64,000 nucleotides of DNA from Faecalibacterium sp. An121 (GCF_002160915.1 NZ_NFLM01000001.1:186001-250000); one strand, 5' to 3'; positions 17,919 to 27,734 are shown, counted from the stretch's first letter. Made by a program: numbers and translations. Notes: generated by a model not told the origin, from the letters alone.

Positions 17919-19082
17919 TTATGCCAGGATGCCGCTGTCCCGGATGGCCTGCACCGCCCGGTCGATCTGCGCGGCGGGCATGGTCAGGGCGAAGCGGACG
18001 TAACCCTCGCCGGCCGGGCCGAAGCTGGAGCCGGGCGTGCACAGCACGCCGCTCTTTTCCACCAGCTCCATGCAGAAATCCATGCTGCTGGTATACTTGG
18101 GCGGGATGGGCGCCCAGACGAACATGCTGCCGTGGCTGTCGGGCACGTCCCAGCCGATGGAGCGCAGGCCGCCGCACAGAGCGTCCCGGCGCTGCTGGTA
18201 GACGGCGCACTGCTCCTTCACCTGATCCAGGGGTCCGGTGAGGGCAGCGATGGCCGCCTTCTGCACGGGCAGGAACATACCGAAATCGATCTGGCCCCGC
18301 AGTCGCCGGAAGGCCGCCACCACATCCGGCCGGCCCACCAGGAAGCTGACGCGGGCGCCGGTGACATCGAAGCTCTTGGACAGGCTGAAGAACTCCACGC
18401 CCACGTCCATGGCGCCGGGGGTGTTGAAGAAGCTGTGGCCCACCGCGCCGTCAAAGATGATGTCGCTGTAAGCGTTGTCGTGGATGATGAGGATATCATA
18501 CTTTTTGGCAAAGGCCACGATCTCGGCATACAGCTCGGGGGTGCCCACGCTGCCCACAGGATTGGCGGGCAGGGAGACGATCATATATTTGGCCCGGCGG
18601 GCTACATCCTCGGGGATGCCGGCCACATAAGGCAGGAAACCGTGCTCTTTGACCAGGGGATAGAAGTAGGGCTCGGCGCCGGCCAGCTTGGCCCCGGCAA
18701 TGAAAACAGGGTAGCAGGGGTTGGGCAGCAGGACGGTGTCCCCCTCGTCGCACAGCACCATCCCGATGTGGCCGCAGCCCTCCTGGCTGCCGTTGCAGCT
18801 GGCCACCTGGCAGGGAGAGATCTCCACCCCGAACCGCCGCTTGTAATAGCTGCACACCGCGTCCAGCATCTCGGGCAGGTCCCGGAGGCTGTACTTCCAG
18901 TTTTCGGGGTCCTGGGCGGCGCTGACCAGCGCCTCCATGATGTGGGGAGCGGGGGCAAAGTCGGGGGTGCCCACGCTCAGATTGTAGATTGTGCGGCCCG
19001 CCGCTTCCAGGGCCACCTTTTTTTCGTTCAGCGCTGCGAAGATCTCGTCTCCGAACAGCTGCATCCGCTTGGAAAATTCCAT
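17919..19082 (-). CDS. PLP-dependent class I/II aminotransferase
   Basis: Transfers amino groups using pyridoxal phosphate; 388 residues, of DapL/AlaC/AspC type. The PLP lysine is in FFSLSKSFDVTGARVSF (near residue 236), with the conserved SVGTPDFAP near the N-terminus, IHDNAYSDI for the PLP-ring aspartate region, and the C-terminal Arg in GEGYVRFAL. The ATG at 19082 follows GAGAGGG; an earlier in-frame start at 19148 lacks one. The substrate is not settled (alanine, aspartate or LL-diaminopimelate are possible). Confidence 0.85.
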   Translation of the reverse strand: MEFSKRMQLFGDEIFAALNEKKVALEAAGRTIYNLSVGTPDFAPAPHIMEALVSAAQDPENWKYSLRDLPEMLDAVCSYYKRRFGVEISPCQVASCNGSQEGCGHIGMVLCDEGDTVLLPNPCYPVFIAGAKLAGAEPYFYPLVKEHGFLPYVAGIPEDVARRAKYMIVSLPANPVGSVGTPELYAEIVAFAKKYDILIIHDNAYSDIIFDGAVGHSFFNTPGAMDVGVEFFSLSKSFDVTGARVSFLVGRPDVVAAFRRLRGQIDFGMFLPVQKAAIAALTGPLDQVKEQCAVYQQRRDALCGGLRSIGWDVPDSHGSMFVWAPIPPKYTSSMDFCMELVEKSGVLCTPGSSFGPAGEGYVRFALTMPAAQIDRAVQAIRDSGILA

Positions 19083-19248
19083 CCTTACATTCCCTCTCTT
19101 TTGGCTGGCGGGCCGGCCCGGGCCGGCCCCGTCTTGATCTTGCTCCATTTTGGCACGTTTATTTTAGCACGTTTTGGGGGTCAATGCAACTGCGGGGGAG
19201 GCAGCGGCGCAGCAGGGGAGGCGTGCTGCGGCACCCAAAACCTGAAAA

Positions 19249-19287
19249 GGCCGGCGGCGCATCCGGTTTCTGGACGCGCCGCCGGCT
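19249..19287 (-). terminator. Terminator of the cell-wall gene pair
   Basis: GGCCGGCGGCGC pairs with GCGCCGCCGGC (19276-19286), followed on the minus strand by CCTTTTC, just after the M15 peptidase stop at 19297. Confidence 0.7.
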
Positions 19288-19296
19288 TTGTTCGGT

Positions 19297-19989
19297 TCAG
19301 TCGATGGTGGTGGCCGTCCGGCCTACCCCCAGCACGGCGGAGGAGATCTTGGCCCAGCTGTTGCAGCCGCATACCCCGTCCACCGTCAGCCAGTTGCGGC
19401 TCTGGTAGCCCATCAGGGCGGTCTCGGTCAGGGTGCCGAAGATCCCGTCGATGCGGCTGCCGGTGGGATAGCCCAGGGTGGACAGGGCGTCCTGCAGGAT
19501 CATCACATAGCAGCCCCGGCTGCCCCGCCGCAGAGTGGGATAGCCCGAGGTGGTGCCGCTGCAGGCGGGCGTGCCGTAGCGCCGGTCAAAGTGGACCCAG
19601 GTAGGGGTGAGGGCGAGAGGCTCCACATAGCCCCAGGCGCCGGTGCGCAGGGCCGCGTTGAACAGCTCAGTGCGGTGGGCGCTGGTGGTGTTCTGTCCCA
19701 CGTCGAAGGATACACCCGCATAGTGCTGGCTGCGGGTGCCATGGCCGCCCTCCCAGATCCGGCGGAAAGCATAGCCCACATGGATGCCCCGGCCATAGCG
19801 CCGGCGGGTCAGATTCCAGGCCTCCATGGCGGCGGTGGTGGTCCAGAGGACGTCGCTGCCCGACACCCCCCGGAACTCCCGCACCAGAAGGGTCTGCTCG
19901 GTACTGTAAGGCATGGAATCGTTTTCGTGGACGTCGCTGTACGAGTAGACCCGGTCGGCGTAGTTGTCATAGATCAGCAGGCGGGCCAT
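19297..19989 (-). CDS. M15-type peptidase (D,D-carboxypeptidase-like) with peptidoglycan-binding domain
   Basis: 230 residues. The N-terminal half carries the zinc-peptidase pattern of M15A/M15_3: SQHYAGVSFDVG followed by WVHFDRR, which supplies the His/Asp ligands. The C-terminal half is one peptidoglycan-binding_1 repeat (GYPTGSRIDGIFGTLTETAL). Cleavage of peptidoglycan stem peptides is inferred. No signal peptide is visible, so export would need another route or lysis. The ATG at 19989 has GGAGG 8 bases upstream, 3 bases after the previous gene's stop, so they form an operon. Confidence 0.8.
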   Translation of the reverse strand: MARLLIYDNYADRVYSYSDVHENDSMPYSTEQTLLVREFRGVSGSDVLWTTTAAMEAWNLTRRRYGRGIHVGYAFRRIWEGGHGTRSQHYAGVSFDVGQNTTSAHRTELFNAALRTGAWGYVEPLALTPTWVHFDRRYGTPACSGTTSGYPTLRRGSRGCYVMILQDALSTLGYPTGSRIDGIFGTLTETALMGYQSRNWLTVDGVCGCNSWAKISSAVLGVGRTATTID

Positions 19990-19992
19990 GGC

Positions 19993-21798
19993 TCATTCCT
20001 CCTGCAGCTGGGGCAGCAAGTCGGCCCCCGGCTGGATGGCCCCCGACAGCAGGCCCAGGCCCACCGCCTCGGCGGCCACCCAGGTGTCGGCGTCCACCTG
20101 GCCGGTCTCCGGCAGGGCCAGCAGGTGCTGCAGGCTGCGCGTGCCGTTGGCCACCGCCTCGGTGTAATCGGAGACCAACCCGGGGCTGGACACAGAGGGG
20201 TAATAGTAGGCGATGCGGGTCAGCAGTACGGTGTAATAGTAGACCGCGTCCCCGCTGCTGCCCACCGTCAGGGGCGTGCCGGGGTAATCCATCCGGTTGA
20301 TGGTGATCACCGGTCCCGACAGCCGCAGGATGTTGGCCTGGGCGTACAGACTGTCCCAGGTGGCGCGGCCGCAGACGCCGTCGGGCTCCAGCCCGGCATG
20401 GCGCTGGTAGGCGGTCACGGCCCGCTCGGTGGCGGCGCCGAACTGCCCGTCGATGGACACCGCCGGCAGCTCATTGATATAGGTGTGCATCAGATAGAGG
20501 TAATATTGCAGCTCCCGCACGGCCCGGCCGCTGTTCCCTCTGCGGAGGGTGCCGGGGAACTCGCCGGGGCGCTGGTTCTCACTGAGCAGGTCGTTGGCAA
20601 TGGCGGTGTACACCTCGCGCAGCTTGTTCCAGGTGCTGCGGCCTACCACTCCGTCGTCGGTCAGGGCAAAATACCGCTGGAAGGCGCTGACCGCCCGGCG
20701 GGTGCCGTCCCCAAAGGAACCATCCACGGCGGGGTTGTTCAGGGCGGTATAGACGGTCCGGGCCATCTTGAGCCAGAACTGCACCAGACGGACGTTCTGT
20801 CCCTTGTCGCCCTGGCGCAGAGGAGTACCGGGGTAGGCGTTGGGGATGCCGTTGTCCACCTGGATGCTGCGGAACTGGTTGTAGACCGCGTTCCAGGTGG
20901 CTTCGCCGCAGATGCCGTCTGCCGTCAGGCCGAAACGCCGCTGGAACGCCCTTACGGCGGCAGCGGTGCCGCTGCCATAGCTGCCGTCCACTGTCACCGA
21001 AGGGATGGAGGCGATATACTGGGCGATGGTGGACAGCCAGAATTGCAGCTGTTCCACGGCGCCGCCCCGGCTGCCGGTGCGCAGGGTGACCCCTGCCCAG
21101 GTGCCGTCGGACAGGTCCCCGGCGGAAGTCTCGCCCTCGCTGGTCAGCTCGGCCAGGTCCTTGACCGAGACGTAGATGTAGCTGATCCGGTACCAGGTGC
21201 TGCGGCCCACCACCCCGTCGGCCGTCAGGCTGAACTGCTTTTGGAACCGCTTGACGGTAGCGGCCATTTCCGACCCAAACACACCGTCGGGGGTCAGCTT
21301 GCCGAAGAAGGGGTAGTCCTGGGTGATGCGGTTGAGCTGCCGCTGAAGGGTAAAGACGCTGGCCCCCTGATCCCCCTGACGGACCGGGGCGCCGGGATAA
21401 CTTTCGGGGATGGAGGCGATGTTGGAGGTGCTGACAAGCTCGATGTCGTCGCCATAGTAATATTTGAGGATGGACAGGGCGCTGCGGCCCTGCTGGGCCA
21501 GGGTGACGGTGCCCCACTGCTTGAGTCCCGGGCAGGAGACGGTCTTGCCGTCGCAGTACTCGGCATAGTAGGGGTTGACGGTGCCTGTCTTGCGGATATA
21601 AGTGCTGAAGATCTCGTCGGTGAGCTTGACCATCACGTCAAACACGGTGCGGCCGTGGACGTAATACTGATCGTAGCTGGTGGAATTGGTGATGTTGAAG
21701 GGATAACCCCGGCTGGGATACCATTCGGTGTAGATGCGGTTGAGCGCCAGAGAGATCTGGCAGTAGATGTTGGCCCGCAGGGCCTGCTCGGGCCAGGT
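19993..21798 (-). pseudogene. Peptidoglycan-binding (SpoIID-like N-terminal) protein, 5' end lost at mobile-element junction
   Basis: About 602 codons remain. The reading frame is homologous-looking back to Thr-Trp-Pro-Glu at 21,787-21,798, then runs through 6 unrelated codons to a TGA at 21,817-21,819 with no start codon. The remaining part begins within an N-terminal region typical of these clostridial proteins (ANIYCQISLALNRIYTEWY, NITNSTSYDQ, QWG). Four clear peptidoglycan-binding_1 repeats (each ending in DG.(V/I)(C/V)G..TW) and one degenerate repeat follow. By comparison with the family, roughly 45 N-terminal residues are missing. The gene was part of an operon with the M15 peptidase. 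The missing part should lie beyond the right end of the inserted DNA. Confidence 0.8.
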
Positions 21799-21936
21799 AA
21801 CACAGAATAAACCAATTCACAAAAACAACGTGTAATCGCCTCAAAATTTTGGTTTTCTGCAAAAAAATTGGGCTTTGGAGGGGGAATAAACGTACAATAA
21901 AATATGGATAAAAATTGCATGAAATGACTTGAAAAA

Positions 21937-21987
21937 GAAAAAGCGTGACGTGGATAAAACGATGTTTTATCTGGGACACGCTTTTTC
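21937..21987 (+). promoter_or_regulatory. Long nested hairpin upstream of repA
   Basis: GAAAAAGCGTG/CACGCTTTTTC (21937-21947 with 21977-21987) encloses GATAAAAC/GTTTTATC (21953-21960 with 21964-21971). The 3' arm ends in CTTTTTC. An attenuator for repA or part of a replication or transfer origin is possible. Confidence 0.55.
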
Positions 21988-22014
21988 AGTTGGGGTAAAG
22001 AAAGGTAATGGATT

Positions 22015-22917
22015 ATGCTTGATTACTTTTACGGCGGACAAGCCGACCTATTTTCCTTTTATCGATTGCCCAAAGCTCTCTTTGTAGACCCCAGATTCCG
22101 CGCTGTCTCTGCGGATTCAAAAATCCTGTATGGCCTCCTGCTGGATCGAATGGGGCTTTCGGTCAAGAATGGCTGGACGGATGATACCGGCCGGGTATAC
22201 ATCATCTTCACGACAGAAGAAATCATGGAAGCGCTCTACTGTGCGGACAACAAGGCTACCAAGCTCATGAAGGAGTTGGAAGGCGTCGGTTTGATCGAAC
22301 GGAAACGCCGAGGACTCGGAAGACCCAGCCTGATCTATGTGAAAAACTTTATCTCTGAATCGTCAGAACCGCGAATCCAGAATCGTGAAAATCACGATTC
22401 TGGAACCGTGAAAAACGCGACTCTTGAATCGCTAAAATCACGAGGAATTAAGAATAATCAAAACCATACTGACCTGAGTGAGACTGATCCTTTCCCTTCT
22501 GGCGAAGGGGACGGCGTGGCCGTCGGAACGGAATCCGAAGGGAACAACATCCGCGCCCGGTATCAGGAATATTTTCTCCGGCAGTTTGCGTTCGACTCTC
22601 TTGTTGCAAGCTGCCCCGACGATGAAGATATGCTGCGCGAAATACTGGAGCTACTGGTGGACACTGTGTGCAGCAAACGCCGCCTCATCCGCATCGCGGG
22701 CGACGATAAGCCCGCCGAGGTTGTGAAAGCCCAGCTCATGAAACTGAACGGCGACCATCTGCGGTTTGTCCTTATGTGCCTCAAAGAGAACACCACCCAG
22801 GTGCGGAACATCCGGCAGTATCTGCTGGCGACCCTCTACAACGCCCCCATGACCATGCACAGTTCCTATGCGGCTCGGGTGCAGCATGACATGAATCCTA
22901 AACCAGCTAAGTGTTAA
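22015..22917 (+). CDS. repA: RepA-type replication initiator protein
   Basis: 300 residues. The N-terminal 110 residues match the replication initiator A (RepA_N) winged-helix domain of Gram-positive plasmids and ICEs (FYRLPKALFVDPRF, SADSKILYGLLLDRM). A less ordered, charged middle follows, then a C-terminal helical domain (about 185-290) common in these element proteins. ATG at 22015 with GAAAGG upstream. It would start replication of the excised element. First gene of a rep/par/transfer block. Confidence 0.85.
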   Translation: MLDYFYGGQADLFSFYRLPKALFVDPRFRAVSADSKILYGLLLDRMGLSVKNGWTDDTGRVYIIFTTEEIMEALYCADNKATKLMKELEGVGLIERKRRGLGRPSLIYVKNFISESSEPRIQNRENHDSGTVKNATLESLKSRGIKNNQNHTDLSETDPFPSGEGDGVAVGTESEGNNIRARYQEYFLRQFAFDSLVASCPDDEDMLREILELLVDTVCSKRRLIRIAGDDKPAEVVKAQLMKLNGDHLRFVLMCLKENTTQVRNIRQYLLATLYNAPMTMHSSYAARVQHDMNPKPAKC

Positions 22918-22972
22918 CTAACCCTAGGCTTCTGCCCCGGACTTTTTGATTTCAGGAAGGGAGGTGGTCTCT

Positions 22973-23800
22973 GTGAGCCGAAAAGCGACCGTGATTGCCG
23001 TGGTCAACCAGAAGGGAGGTACAGGCAAGACCACAACCTGCGAGAATTTGGGCGTTGGCCTTGCCATGGAGGGCAAAAAGGTCTTGTTGGTGGACGCCGA
23101 CCCACAAGCCAGCCTGACCATCAGCATGGGCTGGCCCAAGCCCGATGAACTGGATACCACCCTATCCACGCTTATGGGCAAGGCTCTGGAGGATAAGCCC
23201 ATCCAACAAGGGGAGGGGATACTGCACCACGCCGAAGGAGTGGACCTGATCCCGTCCAGCATCGAGCTGGCAGGGATGGAAGTGAGCCTTGTGAATGCCA
23301 TGAGCCGGGAAAAGGTCTTGAAACAGGTTCTGGAATGCTCCAAACGCTCCTATGACTTCATCTTGCTGGACTGCACGCCCAGCCTTGGTATGTTGACGAT
23401 TAACGCTTTGGCCGCAGCAGACAGCGGTCTCATCCCGGTACAGGCACAATATCTGCCCGCCAAGGGCCTGGAACAGCTGTTGCAGACCATCCACAAGGTG
23501 CGGCGGCAGATCAACCCGCGATTGCGCATCGAGGGCATCCTCATGACCATGACCGACAGCCGAACCAACTACGGAAAGGAAATCGACGCCCTGATCCGGC
23601 AGGCGTATGGCGGCAAAATCAAGGTATTTGAGCAGGGGATACCCCGTTCGGTGCGGGCTGCGGAAACCAGTGCCGAGGGCAAAAGTATCTTTGCCCATGA
23701 CCCCAAAGGAAAAGTGGCAGAAGCCTACCGAGCCTTGACAAAGGAGGTGCTGCACAGTGCCGAAAAGCGGCGCAAACATCAGCTTGACCAGTTACGATGA
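22973..23800 (+). CDS. parA: ParA-family partition ATPase
   Basis: Partition ATPase (Soj/ParA), 275 residues, cytosolic. The deviant Walker A KGGTGKTT is at residues 14-21, VDADPQ follows, and LDCTPSLG is the Walker B region. I chose the GTG at 22973 because GGAGG lies 8 bases upstream. It overlaps parB by 44 bases. It would help keep the excised circular element in daughter cells. Confidence 0.92.
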   Translation: MSRKATVIAVVNQKGGTGKTTTCENLGVGLAMEGKKVLLVDADPQASLTISMGWPKPDELDTTLSTLMGKALEDKPIQQGEGILHHAEGVDLIPSSIELAGMEVSLVNAMSREKVLKQVLECSKRSYDFILLDCTPSLGMLTINALAAADSGLIPVQAQYLPAKGLEQLLQTIHKVRRQINPRLRIEGILMTMTDSRTNYGKEIDALIRQAYGGKIKVFEQGIPRSVRAAETSAEGKSIFAHDPKGKVAEAYRALTKEVLHSAEKRRKHQLDQLR

Positions 23801-24674
23801 CATTTTCTCCACTGAAGAAACCCGCCAGACCGAGCAGATCCAGCAAATCCCCATCGCCGAGCTGCACCCCTTCAAGAACCATCCCTTCAAGGTGCTGGAC
23901 GATGAAGCTATGCAGCGGACGGTGGAGAGTGTGGCTCAGTTTGGCGTGCTGGCTCCGCTCATTGCCCGGCCCCGGGAGGAAGGAGGTTACGAGATCATAT
24001 CGGGGCACCGCCGCCAGCACGCGGCAGAGCTGGCCGGGCTGAAAACCATGCCGGTGATTGTGCGGAACATGAGCGACGATGAGGCGGTGATCCACATGGT
24101 GGACAGCAATTTGCAGCGCGAACACATCCTGCCCAGCGAACGGGCGTTTGCCTACAAAATGAAGCTGGAAGCCATAAAAAATCAAGGTGCTAGGTCGGAT
24201 TTAACTTCGCCGCAAGTTGCGGCGAAGTTCCGAAGCGATGATGAAGTTGCTAAAGGGCAAGGGATTAGTGGTGATACGGTGCGTCGTTATATCCGTCTCA
24301 CCAACCTCATTCCGGAACTGCTGGACCTAGTGGACCAAAAGAAAATCTCTTTCAATCCCGCTGTGGAGCTGTCCTATTTGACGGCTACCGAACAGCGGGA
24401 TTTTTTGGAGGCCATGCAGGATACCCAGAACGCCCCGTCTCTTTCCCAGGCCCAGCGCATCAAGAAGCTGAGCCAGGAAGGCAAGTGCACCTACGACGCC
24501 ATCTTTGACATCATGGGCGAGGAAAAGAAGGCCGAAATGGACCGCGTGACCATCAAAAACGATGTACTGCGGAAATATTTCCCGAAATCCTACACGCCCA
24601 AGCAGATGCAGGACACCATCATCAAGCTGCTGGAACAGTGGCAGAAAAAGCGCCAGCGCAGCCAGGAACGCTGA
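23757..24674 (+). CDS. parB: ParB-family partition protein
   Basis: DNA-binding partner of ParA, 305 residues. The N-terminal ParB/Srx nuclease-like domain contains ISGHRRQHAA and the helix-turn-helix region follows. The GTG start at 23757 has AAAGGAGG upstream and lies inside parA. Its centromere site was not identified. Confidence 0.9.
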   Translation: MPKSGANISLTSYDDIFSTEETRQTEQIQQIPIAELHPFKNHPFKVLDDEAMQRTVESVAQFGVLAPLIARPREEGGYEIISGHRRQHAAELAGLKTMPVIVRNMSDDEAVIHMVDSNLQREHILPSERAFAYKMKLEAIKNQGARSDLTSPQVAAKFRSDDEVAKGQGISGDTVRRYIRLTNLIPELLDLVDQKKISFNPAVELSYLTATEQRDFLEAMQDTQNAPSLSQAQRIKKLSQEGKCTYDAIFDIMGEEKKAEMDRVTIKNDVLRKYFPKSYTPKQMQDTIIKLLEQWQKKRQRSQER

Positions 24675-24725
24675 CCAGCTGGCATAAATCACAAAACACA
24701 AAGAACAAATTTGGAGGTAATGCCT

Positions 24726-25184
24726 ATGAACAAAACGAAACCCACCCTCGCACGGCAGACCTTTGAGAAGGTCTGCGCCATCGAAACCATCCTGAACAGC
24801 CTGCTGGCAGATAGCAGCCCGCCTGTATCTGGCCCGCCCGTGTCGGAGCGCCCCCTCTATCTGGCAACGGCTGGCCCCGAGATGCCGCTCTCAGTCATTC
24901 GGCTGGAGGATGCTCCCGACTATCTGCCCTGCTTCGATGAGGCCGACCTGCTGTATGGTGTCCCCAACCTGCCCGTCCTCATGAGCTACTGCCCGGAACA
25001 GGTCATGGATATCGGGGAGGAATCCTACCTCGTCGGCCCCATGGTCTTTTTCCGCATCGACCGGGACGGCTATACTGTCTCCCTTCAGGTGGCAGACTTG
25101 TATCAGCTGGCCGAGTTCCTGGAGGAACACAGCGTCATCCTGATGCAGGGCGGCGAGAGCTTTATCGCCATCCGGCTGGACTGA
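24726..25184 (+). CDS. Hypothetical ICE protein downstream of parB
   Basis: 152 residues, acidic, no membrane segment. I do not know its function. Genes of this size between parB and pcfB are usual in Tn1549-like elements. The ATG at 24726 has GGAGGTAATGCCT upstream. Two bases separate it from the next small gene. Confidence 0.65.
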   Translation: MNKTKPTLARQTFEKVCAIETILNSLLADSSPPVSGPPVSERPLYLATAGPEMPLSVIRLEDAPDYLPCFDEADLLYGVPNLPVLMSYCPEQVMDIGEESYLVGPMVFFRIDRDGYTVSLQVADLYQLAEFLEEHSVILMQGGESFIAIRLD

Positions 25185-25186
25185 CC

Positions 25187-25309
25187 ATGTGGATGGGCGC
25201 GGTGTTTTTTGCGGCGGGCACCTGGTTCGGCTTTCTCGTCGCAGCCCTGATGCAGGCGGGAAAGGAGGATGACCCCCATGCAGGAAGATGTGGAGAACAG
25301 AACGATTAA
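25187..25309 (+). CDS. Small membrane protein, DUF3789-like
   Basis: 40 residues beginning MWMGAVFFAAGTWFGFLVAA: one membrane helix then a short charged tail. The ATG lies 2 bases after the previous stop and the gene overlaps pcfB by 32 bases. The size, helix and position match DUF3789-type ICE proteins; the assignment is by pattern only. Confidence 0.5.
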   Translation: MWMGAVFFAAGTWFGFLVAALMQAGKEDDPHAGRCGEQND

Positions 25310-25748
25310 CTTTGCCATCAGTACCACCAAGCTGACGGGTCGGACGATCCTGGCGGCGGCCCGTAAGTTTTTGCAATGGCGGGCGGGCAAGACGCACGGC
25401 AAGCCGGTAGGCAAGCAAAGCGTCAAGCAGCTTCTGCGGCAGGACCAGGGGGCTACCAACATCGAGATCGAGAAAACCGGCATCCGGGACTTCAAGCGGA
25501 TTTTGGACAAGTACGGTGTGGACTACGCCATCACCAAGAACCACGATGACCCGCCGCGATATCTGGTTTTCTTCAAGGCGCGGGACGCGGATACTCTGAC
25601 CGCCGCCTTCAAGGACTACTCCGCCAAGCTGGTCCAAAAAGAAAAGCGCCCCAGTGTTCTGGAGCGTTTGCAGCAGTTCAAGGCCCTGGCTGCAGAGCTG
25701 GTACCTGGCCGGATGAAAGAGAAAAAGCAGGAGCGTGGTGATCGATGA
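25278..25748 (+). CDS. pcfB: PcfB-family conjugation accessory protein
   Basis: 156 residues, DUF3801/PcfB type, usually located directly before the coupling protein in Gram-positive conjugative elements and thought to assist relaxosome docking. Features are a basic N-terminal half and VDYAITKNHDDPPRYLVFFKARDADTL. The ATG at 25278 has AAAGGAGG upstream. It overlaps the virD4 start by 4 bases. Confidence 0.8.
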   Translation: MQEDVENRTINFAISTTKLTGRTILAAARKFLQWRAGKTHGKPVGKQSVKQLLRQDQGATNIEIEKTGIRDFKRILDKYGVDYAITKNHDDPPRYLVFFKARDADTLTAAFKDYSAKLVQKEKRPSVLERLQQFKALAAELVPGRMKEKKQERGDR

Positions 25749-27499
25749 ACCAAAACACCAAACGACTTGTGCTCCTGAACCTGCCCTATGTCCTGATGGG
25801 CCTTTATGCTACCAATCTGGGCCTGGCCTGGCGGCTGGCTGTCGGGGCTGACTTTTCCGAAAAGGTGATGTCCCTGATGGGAGTTTTGCCAGAGGCGCTG
25901 GGGCGAATCGTTCCAAGTTTTCACCCGTTGGATTTACTGGTGGGACTGTGTCTCGGCGCAGGGTTGCGGCTGGCGGTGTATCTCAAAGGCAAAAACGCCA
26001 AGAAGTACCGCCATGGCAGCGAATACGGCTCAGCCCGCTGGGGCAACGCCAAAGACATCGAGCCGTATGTGGCCCCCAAATTTGAGGACAACATCATCCT
26101 GACCCAGACCGAACGCCTCACCATGTCCAGCCGCCCCAAAGACCCCAAGACTGCTCGCAATAAAAATGTGCTGATCGTAGGCGGGTCCGGCAGCGGCAAG
26201 ACCCGCTTCTGGATCAAGCCCAATCTCCTGCAAATGCACAGTTCCTATGTCCTCACAGACCCGAAAGGCACCACAGTTTTGGAGGTGGGCAATGCCTTTT
26301 TGAAGAAAGGCTACCGCATCAAAATCTTCAACACCATCAACTTCAAGAAGTCGATGCGGTATAATCCATTTCACTATATCCACAGCGAAAAAGACATTTT
26401 GAAGCTGGTCACGACCCTTATGACCAACACCCGCGGCGAGGGAAAAGGTGGTGATCCATTTTGGGATAAAGCAGAAAAACTCCTGCTTACGTCGCTTATT
26501 GCCTATATCCACTACGAGGCTCCGGCAGAGGAACAAAACTTCGCCACACTGCTGGAATTTCTCAATGTCATGGAGGTCCGGGAAGATGACGAGGAATACC
26601 AAAACCCGGTAGACCTCATGTTCGAGGATTTGGCAAAACAGAAGCCCGATCACTTTGCCGTGCGGCAATACCGTCTTTACAAGCTGGCGGCGGGCAAAAC
26701 GGCGAAAAGCATTTTGATTTCCTGCGGTGCCAGGCTTGCCCCCTTCGACATCGCAGAACTACGGGAAATCACCGCCTACGATGAGCTGGAATTGGACACC
26801 CTGGGTGACCGGAAAACGGCGCTGTTCCTCATCATGAGTGACACAGATTCCACGTTTAATTTCCTGATCTCCATGGTGTACACCCAGCTATTCAACCTGC
26901 TCTGCGAGAAGGCCGATGATGTGTACGGCGGGCGGCTGCCCGTCCATGTGCGGTGCCTCATCGACGAGTGCGCCAACATCGGGCAGATACCCAATCTGGA
27001 GAAGCTGGTGGCCACCATCCGCAGCCGGGAGATTTCGGCCTGCCTGGTCTTGCAGGCGCAGTCCCAGCTCAAGGCACTGTATAAGGACAATGCGGACACC
27101 ATCATCGGGAACATGGACTCGCAGATTTTTCTGGGCGGCTCGGAAAACACCACGCTGAAAGAGCTGTCGGCGACTCTGGGCCGTGAAACCATCGACCTCT
27201 ACAACACTTCCGACACCCGCGGCAACAGTCCCAGCTACGGCACATCGTACCAAAAGACGGGTCACGAGCTCATGAGCCGAGACGAACTGGCTGTTATGGA
27301 CGGCGGCAAGTGTATCCTGCAGCTGCGCGGCGTCCGGCCCTTTTTGTCTGACAAGTATGATCTGACCCAGCACCCCAATTACAAGCTGACCGGAGATTAC
27401 GACAAGAAGAATCTCTTTGACATTGAGAAGTTTCTTGACCATAGGCTTAAACTCAAACCGTCGGACGTGTACGATGTGGTGGACGCCGACTCACCATAA
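25745..27499 (+). CDS. VirD4/TraG-type T4SS coupling protein
   Basis: Inner-membrane ATPase that hands the relaxase-DNA complex to the transfer channel; 584 residues. Two N-terminal membrane helices (about 8-30 and 48-75), a Walker A GGSGSGKTR (about 142-150), and a Walker B-like VRCLIDECANIG are seen. The gene looks intact and complete. It starts inside pcfB (ATGA overlap). It is followed by a terminator, then the HTH insert. Confidence 0.9.
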   Translation: MNQNTKRLVLLNLPYVLMGLYATNLGLAWRLAVGADFSEKVMSLMGVLPEALGRIVPSFHPLDLLVGLCLGAGLRLAVYLKGKNAKKYRHGSEYGSARWGNAKDIEPYVAPKFEDNIILTQTERLTMSSRPKDPKTARNKNVLIVGGSGSGKTRFWIKPNLLQMHSSYVLTDPKGTTVLEVGNAFLKKGYRIKIFNTINFKKSMRYNPFHYIHSEKDILKLVTTLMTNTRGEGKGGDPFWDKAEKLLLTSLIAYIHYEAPAEEQNFATLLEFLNVMEVREDDEEYQNPVDLMFEDLAKQKPDHFAVRQYRLYKLAAGKTAKSILISCGARLAPFDIAELREITAYDELELDTLGDRKTALFLIMSDTDSTFNFLISMVYTQLFNLLCEKADDVYGGRLPVHVRCLIDECANIGQIPNLEKLVATIRSREISACLVLQAQSQLKALYKDNADTIIGNMDSQIFLGGSENTTLKELSATLGRETIDLYNTSDTRGNSPSYGTSYQKTGHELMSRDELAVMDGGKCILQLRGVRPFLSDKYDLTQHPNYKLTGDYDKKNLFDIEKFLDHRLKLKPSDVYDVVDADSP

Positions 27500-27580
27500 A
27501 AACGTTTCTCCCAAAAGGTGCCATAGATTGGGAGAAAGAACTGGCCCGTTGGGAGTAAATGGCCCATAGATCGTTGTCCT

Positions 27581-27602
27581 GCCCTCCCTGTTCTGGGAGG
27601 GC
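27581..27602 (+). terminator. Terminator after virD4
   Basis: GCCCTCCC/GGGAGGGC stem with a 6-base loop, followed by ATTTTATTT. Confidence 0.65.
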
Positions 27603-27640
27603 ATTTTATTTACCCTAGCCTTAGGATACACCGGCAAATT
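27581..27640 (+). repeat. Imperfect direct repeat, left copy
   Basis: A terminator hairpin plus TTTATTTACCC and GGATACACCGGCAAAT. The same arrangement recurs at 29017-29083 in front of maff2. The two copies bracket the HTH/TPR gene. Confidence 0.7.
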
Positions 27641-27705
27641 GATTACTCTGTCCTCTTATTGATCTTAGGTTAATTTTATAAACTCGATTTTTAACATTTA
27701 CTCCA

Positions 27706-27734
27706 TTGCTCCGTGGAATTATCTCTGCTATTAT
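27706..27734 (+). promoter_or_regulatory. Promoter of the HTH/TPR regulator
   Basis: TTGCTC (27706-27711), 17-base spacer, TATTAT (27729-27734), 69 bases before the gene start. Confidence 0.6.

Noticed and set aside
19288-21810. An 840-codon plus-strand frame opposite the peptidoglycan-binding genes
   Set aside because: Antisense shadow; no motifs, no ribosome site, while the minus strand shows repeated peptidoglycan-binding domains.
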